DNA from: an uncultured Planctomycetaceae bacterium
GTDB taxonomy: Bacteria; Planctomycetota; Planctomycetia; Pirellulales; Pirellulaceae
Assembly: GCA_937967755.1 (NCBI GenBank)
Contig: CALBTA010000506.1
Span: 1-5,065, forward strand
Direction of reading: 5' to 3'
Length of the DNA stretch: 5,065 bases
The position numbers were made by a program, and so were the translations under genes. Below the pieces are notes generated by a model. The model did no database searches, had not been told where the DNA came from, and saw only the letters and a list, made by a program, of their open reading frames with translations. The number at the start of each line of letters is the position of its first letter. Within the stretch, counting starts at the first letter, position 1. Below, piece by piece: positions 1 to 5,065 of this stretch.

Positions 1-2604
1 GTACCGCCCGACGCGGCCGCGAAGCTGATGCAGATCGGCCAGCCCGTAACGGTCCGCCTCGTCGATGAAAATCGTATTGGCATTGGGAATATCCAGCCCG
101 CTTTCGACGATGGTGGTCGCCAGCAGCACGTCGAATTTGCCGGCGACGAAATCGACCATCACCTCTTCCAGTTCGCTCTCCGGCATTTGCCCATGCCCCA
201 CGCGGATGCTGGCTTCGGGAACGACACGCTGCAGCCACTGCCGCACGATCTGAATGTCATTCACCCGGTTGTGAACAAAAAAGACTTGCCCGCCGCGGCT
301 CAGTTCCCGCAGCATCGCGTGCCGCACAAGTTGATCGCCGCGCCGCGCAATCTTTGTTTCGACCGCGACGCGCTCTTCCGGCGGGGTCTCCAGGTTGGAA
401 ATATCGCGCAGCCCAACCAGCGACATGTGCAGCGTTCGCGGAATCGGCGTGGCGGTCATCGTCAGCACGTCGACCGTGCTGCGCAGCGTCTTCAACTTCT
501 CTTTCACGTCGACGCCGAACCGTTGCTCTTCATCAATGATGACCAGCCCGAGGTTGTCGAAGGTCACATCGGCCGATGCCAGGCGGTGCGTACCGATCAC
601 CACATCGACATTGCCCGCCGCCAGCCCTTTGACGATCTCGCGTTCTTCGGCCGTGGAACAGAAGCGGCTGAGCCGGGCGATGCGGAACGGGAACTCGGCC
701 ATCCGCTGCGTGAATGTATGGTAATGCTGTTCGGCCAACACGGTCGTCGGCACGAGGACCGCGACCTGGTAGCCGTTATCGACCGCCTTGAACGCGGCGC
801 GGATCGCCATTTCGGTCTTGCCGAATCCGACATCGCCGCACAGCAACCGGTCCATCGGCCGGGCGGCGTGCATGTCGGCTTTGATGTTGCCGATCGCCGT
901 CAACTGATCAGGTGTTTCGTGGTAGGGGAACAGCCCGTCAAACTCGCGCTGCCAGTCGGTATCGTGCGCGAAGGCGATGCCGGGGCGGGCTTGGCGCTCG
1001 GCTTGCAGTTCAATCATCTCGGCGGCCATGTCGTTGACTGCCGCTTCGGCCGCCTGCTTCTGCTTCAGCCAGGTTTTGCCGCCGATCTTCGCCAGCGTCG
1101 GGCGGGCCCGCTTGCCGCCGACGTATTTTTGCACCAGGTCGATCTTCGTCGCCGGAACGTAGATCTTCGTCCGGCCGTGAAATTCGACCTGCAAGTGCTC
1201 TTCGGTCTGCCCATCCTTGGTGATCAGTTCGATGCCGCGGTAACGGCCGATGCCGTGGGCCAGATGCACGACGAGGTCGCCCTCGCGCAGGTCCATGAAC
1301 GTATCAATCGCCTTGCCCAGGTGGCGTCGCGACGCGGGCCGCGGCACATCGGCCCGGTTGAACATCTCCGCCCCGCTGATGACGACGATGCCCTCGTCCA
1401 GCATCCGAAAGCCCGACCGCAGCCGCCCCAGCACAAACTGCAACCGCCCTTCCCGCAGCAACGGGCTTTCGGAAAAAACTTCCTTCAGCCGCTCGACCTC
1501 GCCTTCGGTTTGGCAGACGATGTAGACCTCGTGGGCCAGCGCCGCCGATTCCAACTCGCCGCGGACCTTGCTGATTTCGCCGCTGAACCGTTCGACCGAT
1601 TCAACCGGAAGTTGCATCGACGTTTCCGCTGTGCCTTCGGCGATGGCCGATACGCTGACCAGCGGAAAGCGGCCCGCTTCCGCAAACACCTGCGCGACGC
1701 TGTGGAACTGCTGGGCATCTTCAACACGGTTGAGAAAGCTCTTTCCTTCATCTTGAATCAATTTGGGTTCGACCAGCATGGCCCAAGTGTCCGGCGGCAG
1801 ATACGAGGTAAAGAATTCGCGGTCAGTTTCGCTCGGTTGCAAAAGGGTGATTTCGATCGCGTCGTGCGCTTCCAAGCTGCGCTGCGTGGCGACATCGAAC
1901 GCGCGGATCGATTCAATCTCGTCGTCGAACAGTTCGATTCGCACTGGCGTGTACCAGTCGGGCGCGAACACATCGATGATGCCGCCGCGGCTGGAAAACT
2001 CGCCTGGTAGTTCGACCGCGGTGGTCGCGTGAAACCCATGCTCGACGAGCCAGCGGCGAAGTTCTTCGTCGTCGACGCGCTCGCCAACTTGCAGTAGCCG
2101 CGTGTTTTGGGAAATCGCCTCGACCGCCGGAACCGGCTGTTGCAGGCTTTGCACCGAGGTGACAATCACTTGGAACAAGTTTCCAGGCTTGTTCGCACTT
2201 TCATTTGCCCCTTCTTCACGATCAGGTCGGGAGCCCCGTTCCACCAGCGACTTCAGCGTTCGCAATCGATCCGCATAAATCTCATCGTGCAGCACCTGCT
2301 CGCCCGGTTCCGATTCGCGGGCGGGGAACTTTTCGACCCGCACGTCCGAGAACAGCGACAGATCGTCGCAGAAATCATCGATGTCTCGCTGGTGAGAAAG
2401 GACGACCAGCAATGTCCCGGGAGCGTGAGCAGCCATCCCCGCCGCGGCCAGCGCGCACGCCGATCCCCAGGCGCCGTCGATACTCGCGGGTTGCCCGACC
2501 CCCAAAGCCGAGACCACATCGACGAAATCCTGTTGCGCTTCCAAACGCCGCGGCAGCCCTAACAACTGCACCGACGCCTCCGGTTGCGTCAAAGCGGTAC
2601 TCAT
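1..2604 (-). CDS. mfd: Transcription-repair coupling factor Mfd, N-terminal 868 codons (C-terminus beyond left edge)
   Basis: Mfd is a cytoplasmic DNA translocase that removes RNA polymerase stalled at lesions and recruits UvrA for nucleotide excision repair. Seen: the reverse strand is open without a stop from the ATG at 2604-2602 to base 1. A UvrB-like module has the signature [13 protein letters not shown] at residues 201-213, followed by [18 protein letters not shown]. The RNA polymerase-interaction region has [18 protein letters not shown] at 438-455. The RecG-like motor has Walker A GDVGFGKT at 590-597, DEEQRFGV from 691, TATPIPRT at 717-724, motif [12 protein letters not shown] at 830-840 and motif [12 protein letters not shown] at 858-867. 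The N-terminal module lacks a Walker A lysine ([11 protein letters not shown] near 46-56), as is usual for Mfd. E. coli Mfd is about 1148 aa, so roughly a quarter is missing, including the TRG motif and the C-terminal regulatory domain. Start choice: this is the only in-frame ATG after the upstream stop at 2685-2683. No Shine-Dalgarno is visible. A polar stretch at residues 123-142 looks like an insertion. Identity is certain. Confidence 0.97.
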   Translation of the reverse strand, partial: MSTALTQPEASVQLLGLPRRLEAQQDFVDVVSALGVGQPASIDGAWGSACALAAAGMAAHAPGTLLVVLSHQRDIDDFCDDLSLFSDVRVEKFPARESEPGEQVLHDEIYADRLRTLKSLVERGSRPDREEGANESANKPGNLFQVIVTSVQSLQQPVPAVEAISQNTRLLQVGERVDDEELRRWLVEHGFHATTAVELPGEFSSRGGIIDVFAPDWYTPVRIELFDDEIESIRAFDVATQRSLEAHDAIEITLLQPSETDREFFTSYLPPDTWAMLVEPKLIQDEGKSFLNRVEDAQQFHSVAQVFAEAGRFPLVSVSAIAEGTAETSMQLPVESVERFSGEISKVRGELESAALAHEVYIVCQTEGEVERLKEVFSESPLLREGRLQFVLGRLRSGFRMLDEGIVVISGAEMFNRADVPRPASRRHLGKAIDTFMDLREGDLVVHLAHGIGRYRGIELITKDGQTEEHLQVEFHGRTKIYVPATKIDLVQKYVGGKRARPTLAKIGGKTWLKQKQAAEAAVNDMAAEMIELQAERQARPGIAFAHDTDWQREFDGLFPYHETPDQLTAIGNIKADMHAARPMDRLLCGDVGFGKTEMAIRAAFKAVDNGYQVAVLVPTTVLAEQHYHTFTQRMAEFPFRIARLSRFCSTAEEREIVKGLAAGNVDVVIGTHRLASADVTFDNLGLVIIDEEQRFGVDVKEKLKTLRSTVDVLTMTATPIPRTLHMSLVGLRDISNLETPPEERVAVETKIARRGDQLVRHAMLRELSRGGQVFFVHNRVNDIQIVRQWLQRVVPEASIRVGHGQMPESELEEVMVDFVAGKFDVLLATTIVESGLDIPNANTIFIDEADRYGLADLHQLRGRVGRY

Positions 2605-2664
2605 ACGCTGGAGTGAATTGTAGCTGAGAACGTCGCATCGGGGATAGGCGAGTTGAAGTAGCAA

Positions 2665-2678
2665 AAGTCGTGAGACTT
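2665..2678. repeat. Short hairpin AAGTC-GTGA-GACTT
   Basis: A perfect 5-bp stem (2665-2669 with 2674-2678) closes a GTGA tetraloop. Its core TCGTGAGA (2668-2675) reappears inverted as TCTCACGA at 2723-2730 in the next element, so the two may be related copies of one repeat family. It lies about 60 bases upstream of the mfd start and could fall in the mfd promoter region. No regulatory role can be shown from the sequence. Confidence 0.45.
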
Positions 2679-2706
2679 CTGGTCACACCGCATTAGCAAC
2701 TCTGCC

Positions 2707-2736
2707 CCGAACTCTCATGAGTTCTCACGAGTTCGG
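2707..2736. repeat. Nested inverted repeat CCGAACTC ... GAGTTCGG
   Basis: CCGAACTC (2707-2714) is perfectly complementary to GAGTTCGG (2729-2736), giving an 8-bp stem. An extra internal GAGTTC (2719-2724) can pair with the same left arm, giving two alternative hairpins: a 6-bp stem with a 4-nt loop, or the 8-bp stem with a 14-nt loop. The GAGTTC half-site is spaced exactly 10 bases apart (2719 and 2729). The repeat sits immediately before the ICMT-like remnant. It resembles dispersed palindromes that I associate with planctomycete genomes, but copy number cannot be judged from one window. Confidence 0.6.
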
Positions 2737-2741
2737 CTACT

Positions 2742-2852
2742 ATGCTGATCGTCGCCCGAATACTTGTGGAAGAACGCCTGTTGCGGGAAGATGAAGCGTA
2801 CAGGCGGTACGCCGCGAAGGTCCGCTGGCGATTGCTGCCGGGTGTTTGGTAG
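2742..2852 (+). pseudogene. 3' remnant of an isoprenylcysteine carboxyl methyltransferase (ICMT) family gene
   Basis: The plus frame from ATG 2742 to TAG 2850-2852 gives 36 residues that start MLIVARILVEERLLRE and end AYRRYAAKVRWRLLPGVW. From knowledge of the family, bacterial ICMT-like membrane methyltransferases end in a hydrophobic helix, then R-x-x-x-EE-x-x-L, then Y-x-x-Y-x-x-x-V-R-x-R-L-(I/L/V)-P-G-(V/L)-W, and this match covers that tail including the terminal Trp. The rest of such a protein, normally around 150-250 aa with several membrane helices and the S-adenosylmethionine (SAM) site, is absent. In frame, only seven codons (2721-2741) separate the ATG from a TGA at 2718-2720, and those codons lie mostly within the inverted repeat. 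Inference: a 5'-deleted relic, probably not translated, since no ribosome-binding site is visible. A functional microprotein is possible but unlikely. Confidence 0.72.
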
Positions 2853-2959
2853 TGCCTTCGCACTTCGCTGTCGCCGCTAACGTCTAACGCTGGGACACAA
2901 GTCGAGTACGGCTTCCAGCCACAGGATTGGCGGCGCAGCTGCCGTGGATACGCCGAAGG

Positions 2960-3049
2960 TGTAAAACATGTTAGCCCAGGGTCAGCGACGCAGTCGCGCC
3001 ACCCTGGGTTTCGGGCGAATCAGAACCGATACCCTGAAAGGGTTTTACA
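2960..3049. repeat. Palindromic element with nested hairpins, copy A
   Basis: The outer arms TGTAAAAC (2960-2967) and GTTTTACA (3042-3049) are perfectly complementary. Inside is a 10-position stem 2973-2982 / 3001-3010 built on CCCAGGGT and ACCCTGGG, with one G-T wobble. Its loop holds a second perfect stem, GCGAC-GCA-GTCGC (2985-2997). A fourth hairpin, ACCCT-GAA-AGGGT (3031-3043), overlaps the right outer arm, so the two are mutually exclusive. Four nested or competing stems in 90 bases indicate a structured repeat element and not a protein gene. Confidence 0.65.
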
Positions 3050-3081
3050 TGGTGACGAATCATTGCGCTCCGCCGTTGTAT

Positions 3082-3196
3082 AACGCTTTCAGCGTAACGA
3101 GCGCGACGGCATCACCAACCCCAGGGTGCGCCGCTGCGCGTCGAACCCTGGGCTACGATGTGCAACGCCTTCAGCGTAGTGACGTCGCTTCGCGAC
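3082..3196. repeat. Palindromic element with nested hairpins, copy B
   Basis: The arms CCCAGGGT (3120-3127) and ACCCTGGG (3145-3152) are the same as in the neighbouring palindrome at 2973-3010, here around a GCGC-CGCT-GCGC mini-stem (3128-3139). The block is bracketed by a 15-nt direct repeat, AACGCYTTCAGCGTA, at 3082-3096 and 3164-3178 (14/15 identical). Each copy can form a small hairpin with a TTC loop. A further perfect stem GTCGC-TTC-GCGAC lies at 3184-3196. The sharing of arms with the first element suggests a mosaic repeat family. Confidence 0.65.
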
Positions 3197-3307
3197 CAAT
3201 TCCCACGTTCGAAAAATGCTGCACGGCATTGTTTGGTAGGGTCGGTAGTTAAGAATTAGTGAGAAGAACTCCCGCACACACTGGGATCGAATTTTGAAAA
3301 CTGACCC

Positions 3308-4129
3308 ATGAAATTCGCAATCTGCAACGAAACATTCCAAGACTGGCCGTTCGACAAGGCCTTCGCCTATGCGCGTGAATTGGGCTATACCGGCATTGAG
3401 TTCGCGCCGTTCACGATGGAGAAAGACGCCCGCGATATCTCAGCGGCGCGGCGGCAAGAGGTTCGCGCGCAGGCGGAAGCGGCCGGGCTGGAAGTCGTCG
3501 GGCTGCACTGGCTGCTGGCGTTCACCGAAGGGTTTTATTTGACCTCGCCGGAAAAATCGGTTCGTCAGGCCACCGGCGAATACCTCGGCGAACTGGCCCG
3601 GTTGTGCCGCGACTTGGGCGGAAGCGTGCTGGTTTTAGGTTCGCCGCAACAGCGCAATTTACAGCCATTGGGAATCTCTCACGATGAGGGAATGAAGCAC
3701 GCTGCCGATACGATCTCGCAAGCGGTCGAGGCATTCGCCCAACACGATGTGACCTTGGCGATTGAACCGTTGGGACCGGAAGAAGGCGACTTCCTGAACC
3801 ATACCGAGCAGGGCATTGAGTTGGCGCAGATGATCGGATCCCCGCAGGTAAAGCTGCATCTCGACGTGAAGGCAATGTCGAGCGAGGACAAGCCGATCGC
3901 CGACATCATTCGCGACAGCCGCGATTGGGTCGTTCACTTCCACGCCAACGACGCCAACCGCCGCGGCCCCGGGATGGGCGACATCGAATTCGCCCCCATC
4001 TTGGCTGCGCTAGAGGAGGTCAACTACGACGGCTGGGTCAGCGTCGAAGTGTTTGACTACGAACCGGGCGTTGAAGCGCTCGCGAGTGAGAGCATTGAGT
4101 ATTTGCAACGGACGTTGGCTGGACTTTAG
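3308..4129 (+). CDS. Sugar phosphate isomerase/epimerase family protein (AP endonuclease 2-like TIM barrel)
   Basis: A complete 273-aa protein, probably cytoplasmic, with no signal peptide or membrane segment. It belongs to the xylose isomerase-like TIM-barrel superfamily (PF01261), whose members isomerise or epimerise sugars with a divalent metal. Seen: the N-terminal strand MKFAICNETF, then GYTGIEFAPF (26-35), GLEVVGLHWLL (60-70), LAIEPLGPEEGDFLN (150-164), KLHLDVKAM (182-190), VVHFHANDANRRGPG (208-222) and WVSVEVFDYEPG (243-254). The metal and catalytic set of D-tagatose 3-epimerase (Glu152, Asp185, His211, Glu246, from memory) aligns with E153, D186, H212 and E247. Substrate residues Glu158 and Arg217 align with E159 and R218, while His188 aligns with A189. 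The exact substrate is therefore open; a ketose 3-epimerase or hydroxypyruvate isomerase-like role is plausible. Start: ATG 3308 follows an in-frame TGA at 3302-3304. No Shine-Dalgarno is visible. It is transcribed alone, divergent from mfd and convergent with the propeller gene. Confidence 0.93.
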   Translation: MKFAICNETFQDWPFDKAFAYARELGYTGIEFAPFTMEKDARDISAARRQEVRAQAEAAGLEVVGLHWLLAFTEGFYLTSPEKSVRQATGEYLGELARLCRDLGGSVLVLGSPQQRNLQPLGISHDEGMKHAADTISQAVEAFAQHDVTLAIEPLGPEEGDFLNHTEQGIELAQMIGSPQVKLHLDVKAMSSEDKPIADIIRDSRDWVVHFHANDANRRGPGMGDIEFAPILAALEEVNYDGWVSVEVFDYEPGVEALASESIEYLQRTLAGL

Positions 4130-4136
4130 CCCCCCA

Positions 4137-4167
4137 ACTCGTTCCCACGCAGAACGCTGGAACGAGT
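4137..4167. terminator. Hairpin between convergent genes, possible bidirectional terminator
   Basis: ACTCGTTCC (4137-4145) and GGAACGAGT (4159-4167) form a perfect 9-bp stem around a 13-nt loop. The hairpin starts 8 bases after the epimerase stop codon and ends 9 bases before the stop codon of the minus-strand gene, which is where a shared terminator would sit. There is no U-tract on either side, so it is not a classical intrinsic terminator. The CTCGTTCCCACGC-type arm also resembles a palindromic repeat that I associate with many bacterial genomes, so it may be a repeat copy used as a transcript end. Confidence 0.5.
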
Positions 4168-4176
4168 AACAGCGAT

Positions 4177-5065
4177 CTACGGCCGCACTTGCTCAAAGTA
4201 ATGCACGCCCTTTTTGTTGGACGTGACCACGTCGGGCAGTTTGTCGCCGTTGACGTCGGCTACGGTGAACTGTGTGCCGGGGCCGCTGTCGTGGTCGAAC
4301 TGGTGGCGGGTCCACTTGGGCTTGCCATCTTCGCGAGAGAACTGGTACCAGTTGAACACCGCCGGCTGGTCGCCGCCGGGGTCGCGGCCGCCGTGTGCCC
4401 ACCAGCGCTTGCCGGTTACGAAATCAGGCAAGCCGTCGCCGTTGATGTCGGCCAGACACATGGCGTGTGTTTGCGAATAACTCTTGTCAATTTCATGCGT
4501 CCGCCACTTGCCGCCGTCTAGCTGCTCGTGCCACCAAATGCCAAAGTTGTGGGCGCTGCTGGAAAGCACATCGGCGTCGCCATCGGCGTCGACGTCCAGC
4601 ACGTGCATATCGGCGCAGGGCTGGCCCAGCGGGGCGGGGTGGAAGGGCCAATCTTCGGCGGCCGCGTCGGCCGGCTGTTCCCACCAGCCTTGCGGAACAA
4701 GAACGTCCATCCGCCCGTCGCCGTTGACATCACCCACACCCAGCCCGTGATCGTAACGCTTGGTGTTGGGCGCGGCGGGCTTGGAAATTGGTTGAATGTC
4801 CCACGGCTTGTAAGGATCGTCCGCCCGGCGGGCGATGCCCATCCGGCGGTCGCCGGCGTTGGGATCACCCTTGGCGAAGGCGAGCACCAACTCGCGTTTG
4901 CCGTCGCCATCGATGTCGACGTACTGCGGGCTTTCGTTGCTGGCGACGGGAGCCAGCACGTGCTGCTTCCACGGGCCCTCTTTCCCCTGCGGGTTTTCGA
5001 ACCACACGGCCGCCTTGCCGGGCCAGGTAATTTCGATCACATCGGGCCACCCGTCGGCGTTCAGG
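4177..5065 (-). CDS. FG-GAP/VCBS repeat beta-propeller protein, C-terminal part (N-terminus beyond right edge)
   Basis: The minus strand is open from the right edge to TAG at 4179-4177, giving 295 complete residues (numbered here from base 5064). Six calcium-loop motifs of type D-x-(D/N)-x-D-G-x-x-D are visible: NADGWPD at 2-8 (first Asp off the edge), DIDGDGKRE 50-58, DVNGDGRMD 112-120, DVDADGDAD 157-165, DINGDGLPD 206-214 and DVNGDKLPD 270-278. They mark FG-GAP/VCBS blades of an integrin-alpha-like beta-propeller. Tryptophan-rich strands recur between them (VWFENP, GWWEQP, IWWHEQ, RWWAHGG, NWYQFSR). Such proteins are usually exported and bind glycans or proteins, but the signal peptide would lie outside the window. 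The GTG at 5040-5038 is not taken as the start, because the frame continues upstream with a proper calcium loop. Molecular function is unknown and no catalytic motif is seen. The gene converges on the epimerase gene. Confidence 0.93.
   Translation of the reverse strand, partial: LNADGWPDVIEITWPGKAAVWFENPQGKEGPWKQHVLAPVASNESPQYVDIDGDGKRELVLAFAKGDPNAGDRRMGIARRADDPYKPWDIQPISKPAAPNTKRYDHGLGVGDVNGDGRMDVLVPQGWWEQPADAAAEDWPFHPAPLGQPCADMHVLDVDADGDADVLSSSAHNFGIWWHEQLDGGKWRTHEIDKSYSQTHAMCLADINGDGLPDFVTGKRWWAHGGRDPGGDQPAVFNWYQFSREDGKPKWTRHQFDHDSGPGTQFTVADVNGDKLPDVVTSNKKGVHYFEQVRP

Larger units (their letters stand above)
2605..3307. other. Repeat-rich spacer without an intact gene, between divergent mfd and epimerase genes
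   Basis: This 703-base stretch holds the upstream regions of both flanking genes and no complete gene that I can support. It contains a short hairpin (2665-2678), a nested inverted repeat (2707-2736), a gene remnant (2742-2852) and two palindrome groups (2960-3049 and 3082-3196). Bases 2853-2955 show only minor self-complementarity, such as GCAGCTGC at 2935-2942. Bases 3197-3307 are more AT-rich and probably carry the epimerase promoter, but no convincing -35/-10 pair stands out. Short open frames that cross the palindromes (about 2968-3252 plus and 3089-3340 minus) look like translated repeats, not genes. Confidence 0.8.

Noticed and set aside
691..694. DEEQ in place of DEEH in Mfd helicase motif II as a catalytic defect
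   Set aside because: Gln at this position followed by RFGV also occurs in Bacillus-type Mfd as I recall, so it is a normal family variant.
28..2010. A 660-codon open frame on the plus strand
   Set aside because: It is exactly codon-register antisense to mfd, whose reverse-strand translation carries all Mfd motifs. The sense gene rarely uses TTA, CTA or TCA codons, so the antisense frame lacks stops by codon bias. Its protein is rich in Arg, Gln and His and resembles no family I know.
2107..2627. Plus-strand open frames of 151 and 140 codons near the mfd start
   Set aside because: Both lie antisense to the N-terminal coding region of mfd and have arginine- and proline-rich, low-information translations.
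2617..2645. TACAAT (minus strand, 2622-2617) as a -10 box for mfd
   Set aside because: The hexamer fits, but at 17-bp spacing the upstream hexamer is ATCCCC, with no -35 likeness. It would also leave only a few bases of leader.
2960..3196. CRISPR array
   Set aside because: The repeats are palindromic modules with unequal spacing and only two related copies, with no regularly spaced identical repeats or unique spacers.
3229..3256. TTGTTT (3229-3234) and AAGAAT (3251-3256), 16-bp spacing, as an epimerase promoter
   Set aside because: Only 3/6 and 4/6 matches to the sigma-70 consensus in an AT-richer stretch. Chance matches of this quality are common.
2968..3340. Open frames of 94 codons (plus) and 83 codons (minus) in the spacer
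   Set aside because: They run across the palindromic repeats, and their residues (for example PGCAAARRTLGYDVQRLQ) come directly from the hairpin arms. The minus one also overlaps the true start of the epimerase gene.
3522..3943. Minus-strand open frames inside the epimerase gene
   Set aside because: They are antisense to a well-conserved TIM-barrel gene with intact catalytic residues and show no family likeness.
4189..5030. Plus-strand and alternative-frame open frames over the FG-GAP gene
   Set aside because: The minus frame with six regular calcium loops explains this region. The others are shadows with Arg/Pro/Ala-rich composition.

Overview
The window looks like chromosomal DNA from a GC-rich planctomycete, probably a Pirellulales-type genome. 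That assignment rests on three things: the style of the FG-GAP/VCBS repeat protein, the absence of clear Shine-Dalgarno sequences before either visible start codon, and a spacer full of small palindromic repeats of a kind I associate with these genomes. It is an inference from protein style and was not confirmed by a database search.

Layout from left to right. Positions 1-2604 (minus strand) hold the first 868 codons of mfd, the transcription-repair coupling factor, whose C-terminus lies beyond the left edge. All diagnostic parts up to helicase motif VI are readable. Positions 2605-3307 form a 703-base spacer with no intact gene. It holds short inverted repeats, a 3'-terminal remnant (2742-2852, plus strand) that encodes the typical C-terminal tail of the isoprenylcysteine carboxyl methyltransferase (ICMT) family, and a cluster of palindromic repeats (about 2960-3196). 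Positions 3308-4129 (plus strand) encode a complete 273-aa sugar phosphate isomerase/epimerase-type TIM barrel. Positions 4130-4176 contain a 9-bp perfect hairpin between two convergent genes. Positions 4177-5065 (minus strand) encode the C-terminal 295 residues of a calcium-loop FG-GAP/VCBS beta-propeller protein whose N-terminus lies beyond the right edge.

The genes do not form an operon. mfd and the epimerase are divergent across the repeat-rich spacer, and the epimerase and the propeller gene converge on the hairpin. mfd is DNA-repair housekeeping. The epimerase is probably cytoplasmic carbohydrate metabolism, and the propeller protein is probably exported or surface-bound. I found no sign of a new multi-gene system. 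The least ordinary part is the 2605-3307 spacer, where a gene remnant abuts an inverted repeat and a palindrome array.
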